Below are positions 27,198 through 36,138 of a stretch of DNA of 64,000 bases, piece after piece (position 1 is the stretch's first letter; each line of letters opens with the position of its first letter). The translations under genes were made by a program, and so were the position numbers. The DNA is from Rhodococcus sp. 14-2470-1b (GTDB lineage Bacteria > Actinomycetota > Actinomycetes > Mycobacteriales > Mycobacteriaceae), in NCBI RefSeq assembly GCF_002259415.1, contig NZ_NPFY01000006.1, positions 186,001-250,000 of the forward strand. Direction: 5' to 3'. The notes beneath the pieces were generated by a model. It worked only from the letters and a program-made list of their open reading frames with translations, did no database searches and was not told the DNA's origin.

Positions 27198-28466
27198 CGT
27201 CACCTCCAGGGACGGCAGCCGACGACCCGGCGCGGCCCAGCTGACCCCGATCCGTAAACCGTTGTGCTTCATCAGGTACACGGCCGCGATCACGCCGGTC
27301 AGGAGCGAGACGACGCCGCCGACGACGAGAGGGGCGCGGGGGTCCAGTACGTCCGCCAACCACCCGAGGACCGGACTTCCGATCGGAGTACCCCCGAGGA
27401 AACAGAGCATGTAGATACCCATGACCCGTCCGCGCATGTCCGACGGTACGGACATCTGCAGAATGTTCATCGCCGACGTCGAGAACGTCAGGTTCAGTGC
27501 ACCCGTCGGAATCAGCAGCAGCGCAACGAGCAGGTAATTCGGCATCAATCCGACGAGCAACTCGAAGAAACCGAACGCAATGATCGCCCCGAGGAACAAC
27601 CGGAGCCGAGGCGTCGTCGATCGTCGCGCTGCCAGCGTCGCTCCCAGCAATGTTCCCACCGCCAGCGTCGTCGACAGCAGCCCGTACGCGTCAGCACCGC
27701 TGCCGAACGAGTTACGCGCCAACACCGCGAGACTCAGCGGGAAATTCAACCCGAACGTGGACACCACGAACACCGTCGCCAGCAACACTCGCAGATCAGG
27801 CCTGCCCCACACGTAGGAAAAGCCGGCTCGCACCTGTCCTTTCGCGCGCGGGGCACGTTCCACGGCGAACAAGTCCTTCGCGCGCATCGCGATCAATGCA
27901 CCGAAGACGGCAGTGAAGGACGCTGCATTGATCAGAAAGACCCAGCCCGTTCCGACAAGCGTGATCAGGACACCGGAGATGGCAGGCCCGATGATTCGGG
28001 CCATGTTGAACGTCATGGAGTTCAACGCAATTGCGTTGGACAGCGTTTCCTTGCCGACCATCTCGATGGTGAAGGATTGACGCACCGGGGCGTCGATGGC
28101 CGACGAGCACCCCAACACGAACGCGATGACGTAGACGTGCCACAGTTCGACGACATTGCCCACGTCCAACAGGCCGAGCACCAGTCCGCACACCGCAGCG
28201 AAAACCTGCGTGATCATCAGAAGCTTGCGCTTGTCGTACCGGTCCGCCAGCACACCGCCCCACACCGACAGCAGCAACGTCGGACCGAACTGCAACGCCA
28301 TGACGATCCCGACGGCGAAACCGTTGCCACCGGACAGCGTCAGAACCAGCCAGTCCTGAGCAACACGTTGCATCCAGGTCCCGACGAGCGACACGATCTG
28401 CCCCGACGCCCACAGTCGGTAGTTGCGCGTTCGAAGCGCGGCGAACATCGGCGAGGCTGCGGGCAC
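27165..28466 (-). CDS. MFS_3-type transporter
   Basis: A 433-residue major facilitator with 12 helices, starting MFAALRTRNYRLWASGQIVSLVGTWMQRVAQDWLVL, the classic start of the EntS-like group, and carrying VLADRYDKRKLL after helix 2, DAPVRQSFTIEMVG and the PSDMRGRVMGIYMLCFLGGTPIG segment. It lies downstream of a MarR gene; between them are an operator-like palindrome immediately before the GTG and a triplicated 33-bp repeat. A MarR-controlled exporter is the natural reading. The 3' end overlaps a convergent regulator gene. Confidence 0.88.
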   Translation of the reverse strand: MPAASPMFAALRTRNYRLWASGQIVSLVGTWMQRVAQDWLVLTLSGGNGFAVGIVMALQFGPTLLLSVWGGVLADRYDKRKLLMITQVFAAVCGLVLGLLDVGNVVELWHVYVIAFVLGCSSAIDAPVRQSFTIEMVGKETLSNAIALNSMTFNMARIIGPAISGVLITLVGTGWVFLINAASFTAVFGALIAMRAKDLFAVERAPRAKGQVRAGFSYVWGRPDLRVLLATVFVVSTFGLNFPLSLAVLARNSFGSGADAYGLLSTTLAVGTLLGATLAARRSTTPRLRLFLGAIIAFGFFELLVGLMPNYLLVALLLIPTGALNLTFSTSAMNILQMSVPSDMRGRVMGIYMLCFLGGTPIGSPVLGWLADVLDPRAPLVVGGVVSLLTGVIAAVYLMKHNGLRIGVSWAAPGRRLPSLEVTSNPAVASRNG

Positions 28467-28470
28467 TCTA

Positions 28471-28489
28471 TAGATATTAAACCTATCTA
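28471..28489. promoter_or_regulatory. Probable MarR operator before the MFS gene
   Basis: TAGATA-TTAAACC-TATCTA, perfect 6-base arms with a 7-base spacer, ending four bases before the MFS start codon. It is AT-rich against the surrounding high-GC DNA, as expected for a MarR site/promoter. The upstream MarR gene is the obvious candidate repressor. Confidence 0.65.
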
Positions 28490-28490
28490 A

Positions 28491-28589
28491 CGAGTCGTTC
28501 CGCAGGCTCCACTCCTGGCCTAACGAGTCGTTCCGCAGGCTCCACTCCTGGCCTAACGAGTCGTTCCGCAGGCTCCACTCCGGCCCTCA
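28491..28589 (-). repeat. 33-bp tandem repeat, three units, in the MarR-MFS intergenic region
   Basis: Units start at 28491, 28524 and 28557; the first two are identical, the third diverges in its last dozen bases. Each unit contains the palindrome AACGAGTCGTT (overlapping the unit boundary) and the motif GCAGGCTCCACTCC. The length is a multiple of three and one reverse frame reads a repeated PGVEPAERLVR peptide, but no start or family supports coding. Confidence 0.85.
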
Positions 28590-28601
28590 CGAGGCCCCTG
28601 C

Positions 28602-29048
28602 CTATTCGGACTCGCTCACCAAGGCGCTGATGATCCCCACGGCATCGCGCAGGGTTGCGAGCTGGGTCTCGTTCAACCCGGCTAACTGCGCAGTCATCCA
28701 CGCCTCACGAGCACTTGCCTCGTCCGCGATGAGCGTGTGCCCGGCGGGCGACAACGACACGATCACCTGACGGCCGTCGGTCGGATGCGCGGTGCGCACC
28801 ACCAATCCCAGGTCCGCCAGTGACGCGATGACCCTGGTCATCGACGGTGGCTGCACGCGCTCCCGAGCCGCAAGAGCCCCCGGTGTCATGTCACCCTCAC
28901 GGCTCAGCGTGGCCAAGGCCGACAGCTGAGTCAGCGACACTTGCGAATCGACACGTCTCCCCCTCAGATGACGAGTCAATCGCACGACGGCAAGCGACAG
29001 GTCGCTCGCCAATTCACGGTTGTCCTTAACGTTATTTCCCGACGTCAC
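28602..29048 (-). CDS. MarR-family transcriptional regulator
   Basis: A 148-residue winged-helix regulator. The DNA-binding part runs [48 protein letters not shown] with the wing [16 protein letters not shown]; flanking helices form the dimer interface. No Cys in the sensing position of OhrR types. It precedes an MFS exporter gene in the same direction, with a palindrome at the exporter start that it probably binds. Start GTG at 29048. A MarR gene at this place also occurs in my memory of the mycobacterial gene order. Confidence 0.9.
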   Translation of the reverse strand: MTSGNNVKDNRELASDLSLAVVRLTRHLRGRRVDSQVSLTQLSALATLSREGDMTPGALAARERVQPPSMTRVIASLADLGLVVRTAHPTDGRQVIVSLSPAGHTLIADEASAREAWMTAQLAGLNETQLATLRDAVGIISALVSESE

Positions 29049-29082
29049 AGCGAGGAGACTACGCCTAGCAGCGAGGATGAGC

Positions 29083-30537
29083 TCAGGTAACCGCGTCCGT
29101 GATGGGTCCGACCACGAAATACGCCACGAACAGTAGAGCGACGACCCAGAGCAGGGGATGTACCGACTTGGCCTTGCCTCGACCGACCGCGAGTATCACC
29201 CAGGCGATGAAGCCGACGCCGATACCGTTCGCGATGGAGTAGGTGAACGGCATCACGAGGATGGTCAGGAACGCGGGAAGGGCGATCTCGAACTTCGTGA
29301 AATCGATGTCCCTGACCTGTCCGATCATCAATGCGCCGACCACGACAAGGGCGGGGGCCGCTGCTTCGATCGGGACGATGGCGGTCAACGGCGTCAAGAA
29401 CATCGCGGCGAGGAACAGCACACCCGTGACCACGTTGGCCAGGCCGGTGCGTGCGCCCTCAGCGATTCCCGAGGCGGACTCGACGAACACCGTGTTCGAC
29501 GACGCCGACGCACCGCCGCCTGCGATGGCGCCGGTTCCCTCGATGACGAGTGCCTTACCGATTCCGGGGAGTGTGCCCTTCTCGTCGACGAGTTCGGCCT
29601 CCTTGCCCAGGCCGGTCATCGTCCCCATCGCGTCGAAGAAGTTAGCGAGCACGAGGGTGAACACCAGCAGGCTTGCCGCCAGCACACCGATGCGGGTGAA
29701 GGCGCCGAACAGGTTCACGTCTCCGACCAACGACAGGTCGGGGATCTGGAAGAGCTGATCCGGGAGAATCGGAACGCTGAGGTTCCAGCCCTTGGGGTCG
29801 ACGCCCTGCGACGGACCCACGTCGGTGACGGCCTCGACGATGGCCGCGACGACGGTGGTGACGACGATTCCGATGAGCAGACCACCGCGCACCTTGCGTG
29901 CGACGAGGACGCCCATGAGGAGAAGTCCGAAGACGAACACGGCCGTCGGCCACGACGCGATGGAGCCGTCGATGCCGAGCCCGACGGGAACCGTCGTACC
30001 GGCGGCGTCGGGGACTCTCCTGACGAATCCGGAGTCGACCAGACCGATGAACGCGATGAATGCTCCGATACCCGCTGCGATCGCAGCTTTCAGCTCGGAC
30101 GGGATCGCGTTGAACACGGCGGTGCGGAATCCGGTGACGGCCAACAGCACGATGATGATTCCGTCGATCACCACCAGGCCCATTGCCTCGGGCCAGGTGA
30201 CCTGGGGTGCGATGGTGACCGCCAGGAGGGTGTTGATGCCGAGTCCGGCTGCGATGCCGAAGGGATAGTTGGCGACGATGCCGAACAGGATCGACATGAA
30301 TCCCGCGACGAGCGCGGTCACGGCGGCGACTTGCGACACCGGCAGGATGTTGCCGAGCACGTCCGTCTTGGCCGCTGCGTCGTCGGCCGAGAAGCTGCCG
30401 AGGATCAACGGGTTGAGTACGACGATGTACGCCATCGCCACGAACGTGACGACGCCGCCGCGCACTTCGGATCCAACGGTGGATCCACGTTCGGTGATCT
30501 TGAAGTAGTTGTCCAGGAGCCGGGACTGGAAGGCCAT
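29083..30537 (-). CDS. NCS2-family purine permease (AzgA-like)
   Basis: A 484-residue, roughly 12 to 14-helix transporter for adenine, guanine or hypoxanthine. It starts [43 protein letters not shown] in consecutive stretches, the hallmark of the AzgA/PbuG branch, and keeps [32 protein letters not shown] and the [28 protein letters not shown] region, corresponding to the substrate-binding half-helices. Its ATG is only 18 bp from the divergent GTG of the DUF2530 gene and lacks a clear ribosome site, so it may be leaderless. Confidence 0.92.
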   Translation of the reverse strand: MAFQSRLLDNYFKITERGSTVGSEVRGGVVTFVAMAYIVVLNPLILGSFSADDAAAKTDVLGNILPVSQVAAVTALVAGFMSILFGIVANYPFGIAAGLGINTLLAVTIAPQVTWPEAMGLVVIDGIIIVLLAVTGFRTAVFNAIPSELKAAIAAGIGAFIAFIGLVDSGFVRRVPDAAGTTVPVGLGIDGSIASWPTAVFVFGLLLMGVLVARKVRGGLLIGIVVTTVVAAIVEAVTDVGPSQGVDPKGWNLSVPILPDQLFQIPDLSLVGDVNLFGAFTRIGVLAASLLVFTLVLANFFDAMGTMTGLGKEAELVDEKGTLPGIGKALVIEGTGAIAGGGASASSNTVFVESASGIAEGARTGLANVVTGVLFLAAMFLTPLTAIVPIEAAAPALVVVGALMIGQVRDIDFTKFEIALPAFLTILVMPFTYSIANGIGVGFIAWVILAVGRGKAKSVHPLLWVVALLFVAYFVVGPITDAVT

Positions 30538-30555
30538 GGAGGTAACCTACATTTC

Positions 30556-30804
30556 GTGGACCCCGAGTCGGAACCGAACGAGCTCAGCCCCAGGCTGACC
30601 GATCCGGCTCCGGTGCTCGCGGCCGGACTTGCCCTGTGGATAGCGGCAACCGTCGTCGTTCTGCTCGTCGGCGAGCGGTGGTCGTCGGCGCTGCCCGTCT
30701 GTTGGGCCGGAATCGGTGTCGGAGCAACCGGTTACGTGGTGTTTCTGGTCCAACGCGCGGCATCGAGGCGCGGCAGCAAGACCGCGCAGCGCGGCTTGAA
30801 CTGA
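30556..30804 (+). CDS. DUF2530 small membrane protein
   Basis: An 82-residue protein with two hydrophobic helices (PAPVLAAGLALWIAATVVVLLVG and LPVCWAGIGVGATGYVVFLV) and a basic C terminus. The LTDPAPVLAAGLALW motif identifies the actinobacterial DUF2530 family, function unknown. GTG start with GGAGGT 11 bases upstream; divergent from the purine permease with an 18-bp gap. Confidence 0.8.
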   Translation: MDPESEPNELSPRLTDPAPVLAAGLALWIAATVVVLLVGERWSSALPVCWAGIGVGATGYVVFLVQRAASRRGSKTAQRGLN

Positions 30805-30935
30805 CTGTTCGACCTCCATAACCCACGTCACGTCGTGCGCTGCACGTAATCGTCGTCACCCTACACACGCTCTGACGTGCGGAAACTCACCTCTGAATCG
30901 GTTGAGTTACACAGATTTAACGTGGAGTATTGGTT

Positions 30936-31124
30936 ATGTCAGTTTCAAGCAACCGGATGATCCACGAAAGCAAGGCCATGAAGTTCGTTTCGCAGTTCCG
31001 TACCCGCCGTAACCACACCCGCTCGCTCCGCGCTCTCTACGCACGCGCGCACGCAGTCAGTAGCCCCTCGATGCGCGACGAACTCCTCGTCATCGCGCAG
31101 CGGTCCGACTTTCAAGGTCGCTGA
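30936..31124 (+). CDS. Small basic conserved protein
   Basis: A 62-residue Arg-rich protein (MSVSSNRMIHESKAMKFVSQ, then FRTRRNHTRSLRALYARAHA) ending in the MRDELLVIAQRSDFQGR type tail. I recall similar short proteins with an MRDELL-x-IAQR tail in related genera but know no function. The ATG has GGAG eight bases upstream and a TTGAGT/ATTTAA promoter-like stretch before it. It overlaps the convergent PAP2 phosphatase gene by 13 nt. Confidence 0.65.
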   Translation: MSVSSNRMIHESKAMKFVSQFRTRRNHTRSLRALYARAHAVSSPSMRDELLVIAQRSDFQGR

Positions 31125-31648
31125 TCGCGGCTGATCGCGCGGACCACGACGATCCACAGCAATCCCCACAGGGCTCCGAACACCCAGCCCGCCAGCACGT
31201 CCGTCGTCCAATGGGCACCCAGGTAGATCCGGGAGAACCCGATCGCCAGGGTGCCGGCGACGGGCAGCGCCAGCAGGCTGCGCCTGTGCAGCCACGGCGT
31301 CCGTGACGTCACCAGGACGGCGATCGTCACCGTCGCGAGGATGGCGGACATCATCGCGTGGCCGGAGGGGAACGAAAAGCTGGAGATCTCGACCAGTCGT
31401 TCCGGAACCGGTGGCCTGGCGCGCCCCCACAGCAGCTTGGCCAGACTCATTGCGCCCCAACCCGTCAACATCGCGCCGCCGACCATGCTCGCGTCGGGCC
31501 GACGGCCGGACGTCAGCAATGCTGCGCATCCCGCGATGGACCAGACGAACATCCACACCGTGTTCCCGAGTGTCGTGATCACCCAGAACAGTGATGTCAC
31601 CCAGGCCACGCGATGCTCGACCATCCACTGAAGGACGTCAGCGTCCAC
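31112..31648 (-). CDS. PAP2-family phosphatase
   Basis: A 178-residue, about six-helix membrane phosphatase. The three catalytic blocks are complete: KLLWGRARPP, SFPSGHAM and SRIYLGAHWTTDVLAG. Family members remove phosphate from phosphatidic acid, undecaprenyl pyrophosphate or similar lipids at the outer membrane face. GTG start at 31648 lies inside the end of the upstream ATPase gene (11-nt overlap), so it is the last gene of that operon. Confidence 0.9.
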   Translation of the reverse strand: MDADVLQWMVEHRVAWVTSLFWVITTLGNTVWMFVWSIAGCAALLTSGRRPDASMVGGAMLTGWGAMSLAKLLWGRARPPVPERLVEISSFSFPSGHAMMSAILATVTIAVLVTSRTPWLHRRSLLALPVAGTLAIGFSRIYLGAHWTTDVLAGWVFGALWGLLWIVVVRAISRDQRP

Positions 31649-34352
31649 CTTCGACCTCCCTGCCGTCGGCGATGTGAGTGACGCCGTCCTCGGTCACCCA
31701 CCAGGCGAGGGTTCGCTCCCCCGCCACAGCTCCGCGAAGTCGAACAATCAACTCGTGGTGCACGACGACCCGCCCCGTGGGCAGGTCGAGTCCCAGTGCC
31801 GCGCAGGCCAACACCGACGACGACTCGCGATCGAAGGAACTCACCCGTCCCACGCCTCGCACATCACCGTGGACAACGTCCGAGGCGAGGCGCACATCGA
31901 GCACCGAAGCCAGCACGGACGCGGACTCCAGTGTCGACAACACGGTGACGTCGGCGTCGACGACGGCGGCGAGCCACGGTCGATCGAGCACCATCGCATC
32001 GATCGGGTCGACGAGTGCACCCGACACCGATCGAACCTGCGGCGGCAGGTCCAGATCGTCCTCCTCGACGCGCCCCGACGCCACTGCGTCGGCGATCGCT
32101 GTATGAGTTGTCGCGATCACCGCAGGAGTCGGTGCGCGCGAGGGATCGGCGAGACGCTCGATCAGCAGCCGGGTGAACCAGGCGCTGTCGCAGTGGTTCG
32201 GCGCCAGCGCAGCTGCGAGATCGTCCGCACTCGGATGCTCGAACACGTCGAGCAGTCCGTCGAACGTCGTGTCCGACGGCGCACGGTACGTTCCGACAGA
32301 CGCGCCGTCGACGACGGCGTGCCGCCGCAACCACCACGCGGTGTATCCGTCCCGATCCTGCAGCGCGGCGCGTGTTCTCGGGTCCGCCAACAGCTGAGAC
32401 AGCGCTTCCGGCCAGGCATCGGAGTCCACGAGATCCAGGTCGCGGACCGCGACGAGCGTCTCCGGGTCATCGGCCAGCGACGCCCACCACGCAGCCTCGT
32501 CGTCGAGGTCGTGATCCGGCTCGGTCGGCAGGTCGTCGGTGACGACCCCGAATCCCCAGCCGACGCCCACTGCGCGTAGCGCATCCGGTCCGTGTGAACG
32601 TACGACGGCGGGATCGACCGTGCCGAACGGCGAGTCCTCGGACAAGACGGCCGCCAACGGTGCGTCGGGCAGCAACAATTCGTCCGCCGCACGCAGTTCA
32701 CCGGTGGAACTGGACAACGGAATCGATCCGAGCCACCCGGGCAGACCGTCGGCGTTCACGGCAAGAGTGAGTACGGCGTCGGTCAGCTCGTCGACGGCAT
32801 CACCGTCGTCCCAGTCCAGTTCGTCCAGAAGAGCTTCCAGCGCAGGATCGGACAGCATCTCCGCGGCGGACAACTGTGCCGCGCCCAGCCTCGTCAACAG
32901 AGGTCGGGCGGCATCGGGGTGAACCAATCGAGTCCAGTGCACTCCGATCGCACTGTTGATGCCGTCGCCGAGTACCGTCGTGCGCGGCCCCGTCACCGTA
33001 CGGCCGTCAGCGAGCGGAACAGGAAGTGCAGCAAGCTCTTCCGATGCAACGCCGTCGACGACCAGAGCCGCGAGCCCGTCGTACAACCGACCCCACCACG
33101 CCGGTTCGCGGTCCACACCGGTGAGCATCTCGGCGAGACGCGCCAACCCGATGCGACGAACGTCGACCGCAGCCAACGCCGCTGCGTGTCGTGGACCGGA
33201 CATCGACGGCGCAACCAACTCCGGGAACGTCTCGGCCAGTACCTCCGCCAACTCGTCCGTGAGCCCGGGCAGAACCATGGCTCGGGACGGAACCAGATCC
33301 ACCCCTCCGACTCCGAGAAGCCATGCAGCTGAGGATGCCTCACGCAGAATCGACTCCCGCAGGACCTCGTCGACGGCACTGCGCGCGAACCCGGGCACCG
33401 GGACGAACGTCGGTCGCACCGAGGAAGGCAGGGCCGCCAGCATCCGGCCGTATCCGGCGGCAAGCCCGGCCACATCGGCACCGGGGAGTACCCGTCGGCG
33501 ATCGGGTTGCATGGCCACGTCGGCGATCGGCATCGCCGGTAGCGACAACTCCTCGTCCGAACGCGTCGGCGCGCGAAGAACATTCGCGGAATCAGGTACC
33601 GGCCGATCGTCGACGGTCGGAATCAGCCACCGCACACGCTCGGTGCGATACTGCCACCACCGGCCCCCGTCCACGTCGACGACTTCCACCCCGTTCCCGA
33701 CACCGGTGACGGTGCGTTCGAGGCGGTCGCCGGCTATGTCGATGACCGTCAGCGCTTCCAGTTCCAGCAACAGCGACGCCGCTTCCTCGCGCATCGAGGC
33801 GAGGATCTCGTCTGCGTCTCGCACCCGCAACACGACTTCGGAGTCGAATCCGTCGGCGGGCGGGACCGAACTCGGCCACGCCAGTCGCAGAACCGGAACA
33901 CCGGCCGCCGGCGGCACCACCCCGGCGTCCGCCAGCGCCCGCACCGTCCGATCGGCGCTGAAGACCACTCCGCCTGCAGCGGAACGAAATTCGATCTCGT
34001 CACTGACTGCGCGCACCGCGGTGAAACCGACACCGAACCGCCCGACACCCTCGGTTTTCGCGGACACCCGCAACGCGGTCAGAGCGTGCACCCCACTTCG
34101 ATCGAGCGGAGCGCCGGTGTTCGCGACGTGCAGGAACTCCCCTTCCGACCACACGCGGAGCGAACCGGGCACCCGGCCGCGTGCGGCAGCGTCGGCGGCG
34201 TTCTGCGCCAGCTCGGTCAGCAGCCGTTCGCGATAACCACCGCGCACCAGATCACTCTCGGTGGCAGAGTCCTCCCGCAATCGCGTCGGCGACGACGTCC
34301 ATGCGGACAGAACCGCCGCACGCAGCGATTCGGTGTCGAATGGATCGCTCAA
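31638..34352 (-). CDS. Sacsin/HSP90-like ATPase-fold protein
   Basis: A 904-residue protein whose first 150 residues form a GHKL/HSP90-type ATP-binding domain: LLTELAQNAADAAARG (Glu47, Asn51, Asp54), a VANTGAPLDRSGV box where the usual DNG is NTG, and the GVGRFGVGFTAVRAVSD glycine loop. The remaining 750 residues, rich in acidic residues and leucine, match no domain I can name; actinobacterial relatives are annotated sacsin N-terminal ATPase-like. Role unknown, possibly chaperone-like. Its start overlaps the DUF3027 gene stop by 4 nt and its end overlaps the PAP2 gene, so the three form an operon. Confidence 0.82.
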   Translation of the reverse strand: MSDPFDTESLRAAVLSAWTSSPTRLREDSATESDLVRGGYRERLLTELAQNAADAAARGRVPGSLRVWSEGEFLHVANTGAPLDRSGVHALTALRVSAKTEGVGRFGVGFTAVRAVSDEIEFRSAAGGVVFSADRTVRALADAGVVPPAAGVPVLRLAWPSSVPPADGFDSEVVLRVRDADEILASMREEAASLLLELEALTVIDIAGDRLERTVTGVGNGVEVVDVDGGRWWQYRTERVRWLIPTVDDRPVPDSANVLRAPTRSDEELSLPAMPIADVAMQPDRRRVLPGADVAGLAAGYGRMLAALPSSVRPTFVPVPGFARSAVDEVLRESILREASSAAWLLGVGGVDLVPSRAMVLPGLTDELAEVLAETFPELVAPSMSGPRHAAALAAVDVRRIGLARLAEMLTGVDREPAWWGRLYDGLAALVVDGVASEELAALPVPLADGRTVTGPRTTVLGDGINSAIGVHWTRLVHPDAARPLLTRLGAAQLSAAEMLSDPALEALLDELDWDDGDAVDELTDAVLTLAVNADGLPGWLGSIPLSSSTGELRAADELLLPDAPLAAVLSEDSPFGTVDPAVVRSHGPDALRAVGVGWGFGVVTDDLPTEPDHDLDDEAAWWASLADDPETLVAVRDLDLVDSDAWPEALSQLLADPRTRAALQDRDGYTAWWLRRHAVVDGASVGTYRAPSDTTFDGLLDVFEHPSADDLAAALAPNHCDSAWFTRLLIERLADPSRAPTPAVIATTHTAIADAVASGRVEEDDLDLPPQVRSVSGALVDPIDAMVLDRPWLAAVVDADVTVLSTLESASVLASVLDVRLASDVVHGDVRGVGRVSSFDRESSSVLACAALGLDLPTGRVVVHHELIVRLRGAVAGERTLAWWVTEDGVTHIADGREVEGGR

Positions 34353-35227
34353 TCGGTCGATCGATCGTCCTGCTCGGCGGCGTCGACGAGAGCCTCCGAC
34401 TCGGCCTCGGGCGTGATGGCCCCCGGCTCGGCATCAGGCGTGGCGGCCTCCGGTGCGGGTGGTGTGGCGACGACCTCGAGAGCCGCGTCGTCGTACGGGT
34501 CGAACTGCGGAGACCCGGCGCCGGTGGGCAGCTCGGTGTCGGAGTGCGCGCCACAGCCGTACTCGACGTGCACCACTCGCCCGTCGGCGGAGTACTCGTT
34601 GCCGCACACTCCGAAGGCTGCCGACAACGACCCGGCGATCGGCAGGAAGAATCCGCACAGACCGCAGGTCGACGGGGCGGCCTTGGCCATCTCGCTACCC
34701 GGCCCGAAGTCACCGTCGTGCCACCGTTCGGCCGCGTCGAGTCGCTCCTCCCGGCTCGGAACCTGCGTACGGCCCAACCCGAGTTCGAGAGCGACGTCGT
34801 CGACAGCGGGGTCACCGGTCGCCACGTACCCGGGCACCAGACGTGGATCCTGCTGCCGGGGCGGGAGAAGATCACCCGGTCCGAGGTCGCCCGGACGGAT
34901 CCGCTCGTCCCACGGCAACCACGCGGGCGCGACGAGAGCGTCGGGGCCGGGGAGCAGCACGATTTCGCTGATGGTCGCGACGTCGGCGTCCTCGGGCGCG
35001 GCGACGACCACAGCCCACTGCCATCCGCGGTAGCCCTGCAATTCGGCACGGAAGCGGTGCGTGGCCGCCGAGCGATCCTCGGCGGTGACGCCGAGATATT
35101 CTCCGACGCCGCCTTCGGCCGAATCGATCAGCGCCGCACGAGCCAACTCCGCGGCGTCGGCGAGAACGGGGCGAATCTGGTCGAGCTCAGGAGACGATGT
35201 GAAACTCACACATTCATTTTGCCGCAT
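34349..35227 (-). CDS. DUF3027 domain protein
   Basis: About 292 residues, of the actinobacterial DUF3027 family (function unknown). It has a conserved block YRGWQWAVVVAAPED, a WLPWDERIRPGDLGPGDLLPP stretch and a cysteine cluster CGLCGFFLPIAGSL...FGVCGNEYS...VEYGCGAHS that could bind zinc. The C-terminal 50 residues are acidic and Pro/Ala-rich. Two starts are possible, ATG 35227 or GTG 35209; neither has a strong ribosome site. First gene of an operon with the HSP90-like ATPase; divergent from the cyclotransferase-like lipoprotein. Confidence 0.8.
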   Translation of the reverse strand: MRQNECVSFTSSPELDQIRPVLADAAELARAALIDSAEGGVGEYLGVTAEDRSAATHRFRAELQGYRGWQWAVVVAAPEDADVATISEIVLLPGPDALVAPAWLPWDERIRPGDLGPGDLLPPRQQDPRLVPGYVATGDPAVDDVALELGLGRTQVPSREERLDAAERWHDGDFGPGSEMAKAAPSTCGLCGFFLPIAGSLSAAFGVCGNEYSADGRVVHVEYGCGAHSDTELPTGAGSPQFDPYDDAALEVVATPPAPEAATPDAEPGAITPEAESEALVDAAEQDDRSTD

Positions 35228-35267
35228 CACTTCGGATGCGCCCAGTTCGGGCTGCCATGATGGGGCG

Positions 35268-36095
35268 ATGCCTGCGCCGTTTCGTTCCAGGGTGAAGACC
35301 ACGGCGGCTGCCGCGCTGGGTCTGCTCACCGCAGTGGGACTGGTGACCGGATGCACCCTTTCAGAACCGGAATCGTCGGCGACACCGGCCGACGCACTGT
35401 CCGTCACCGTTGTTCGCACGCTTCCCCACGACCGGACGTCGTTCACCCAGGGGCTCGAGATCTCCGACGGAGAACTGTACGAGAGCACGGGTCGCAACGG
35501 AACGTCCTACGTTCGCGTGAGCGACCTCGACACAGGCGAGATTCTCCGGCAGGTCGACCTGTCCTCCTCGTACTTCGGTGAAGGCATCACCGTCACCGAC
35601 AGCACGGCCTGGCAGATCACCTGGCAGGACGGTGTCGCGTTCGCCCGCGACCCGCTGACTCTCGCCGAACGCACCCGCGTCGACTACGACGGCGAAGGGT
35701 GGGGCCTGTGCGAAGCGACGGACGGTTCGTCGCGCCTGATCATGAGTGACGGCTCGTCGACGCTGACGTTCCGGGATCCGGTGACGTTCGACGTCACCGG
35801 CGAGGTCACCGTCACTCAGGACGGTGACCCGCTGTCCGACCTCAACGAGCTCGAGTGCGCCGAGGACGGTTCCGTGTACGCGAACGTGTGGAAGACGTTC
35901 GACATCGCGCGGATCGATCCGCAGACCGGCGCAGTCACGGCGACGATCGACGCCCGGCCGCTGTGGGACGCGATGACCGACGAGGAGCGGGCCGGAGCCG
36001 ACGTCCTCAACGGCATCGCACAGATACCGGGCACCGACCGGTTCCTCGTGACCGGAAAATTGTGGCCGACGATGTACGAGGTGGAGTTCACGTGA
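35268..36095 (+). CDS. Glutamine cyclotransferase-like lipoprotein
   Basis: A 275-residue exported protein. The signal peptide ends in the lipobox LVTGC (Cys29), and the mature part is a five-bladed beta-propeller of the glutaminyl-peptide cyclotransferase family: HDRTSFTQGLEISDGELYESTGRNGTS is the hallmark first blade, then FGEGITVTDSTAWQITWQDG, GWGLCEATDGS and LNELECAEDGSVYANVW. Family members convert N-terminal glutamine to pyroglutamate. ATG 35268 follows GGGG. Stands between divergent DUF3027 and the MFS/DUF2771 pair. Confidence 0.87.
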   Translation: MPAPFRSRVKTTAAAALGLLTAVGLVTGCTLSEPESSATPADALSVTVVRTLPHDRTSFTQGLEISDGELYESTGRNGTSYVRVSDLDTGEILRQVDLSSSYFGEGITVTDSTAWQITWQDGVAFARDPLTLAERTRVDYDGEGWGLCEATDGSSRLIMSDGSSTLTFRDPVTFDVTGEVTVTQDGDPLSDLNELECAEDGSVYANVWKTFDIARIDPQTGAVTATIDARPLWDAMTDEERAGADVLNGIAQIPGTDRFLVTGKLWPTMYEVEFT

Positions 36096-36138
36096 GTCGG
36101 TGTACTCGCCCATCCGACTTTCAGTGCAGAATTGATCT

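Noticed and set aside
28483..28701. Reverse-strand peptide with repeated PGVEPAERLVR
   Set aside because: It exists only because the 33-bp repeat is a multiple of three; it overlaps the MarR end and lacks a family or ribosome site.
29158..30804. 548-codon open frame opposite the purine permease
   Set aside because: It is rich in His, Asp and Arg with no family pattern; the opposite strand encodes a clear NCS2 permease. Only its last 82 codons (30556-30804) are real, as the DUF2530 gene.
35198..35212. CRP site in the DUF3027 start region (TGTGAAACTCACA)
   Set aside because: Spacer between TGTGA and TCACA is three bases instead of six.
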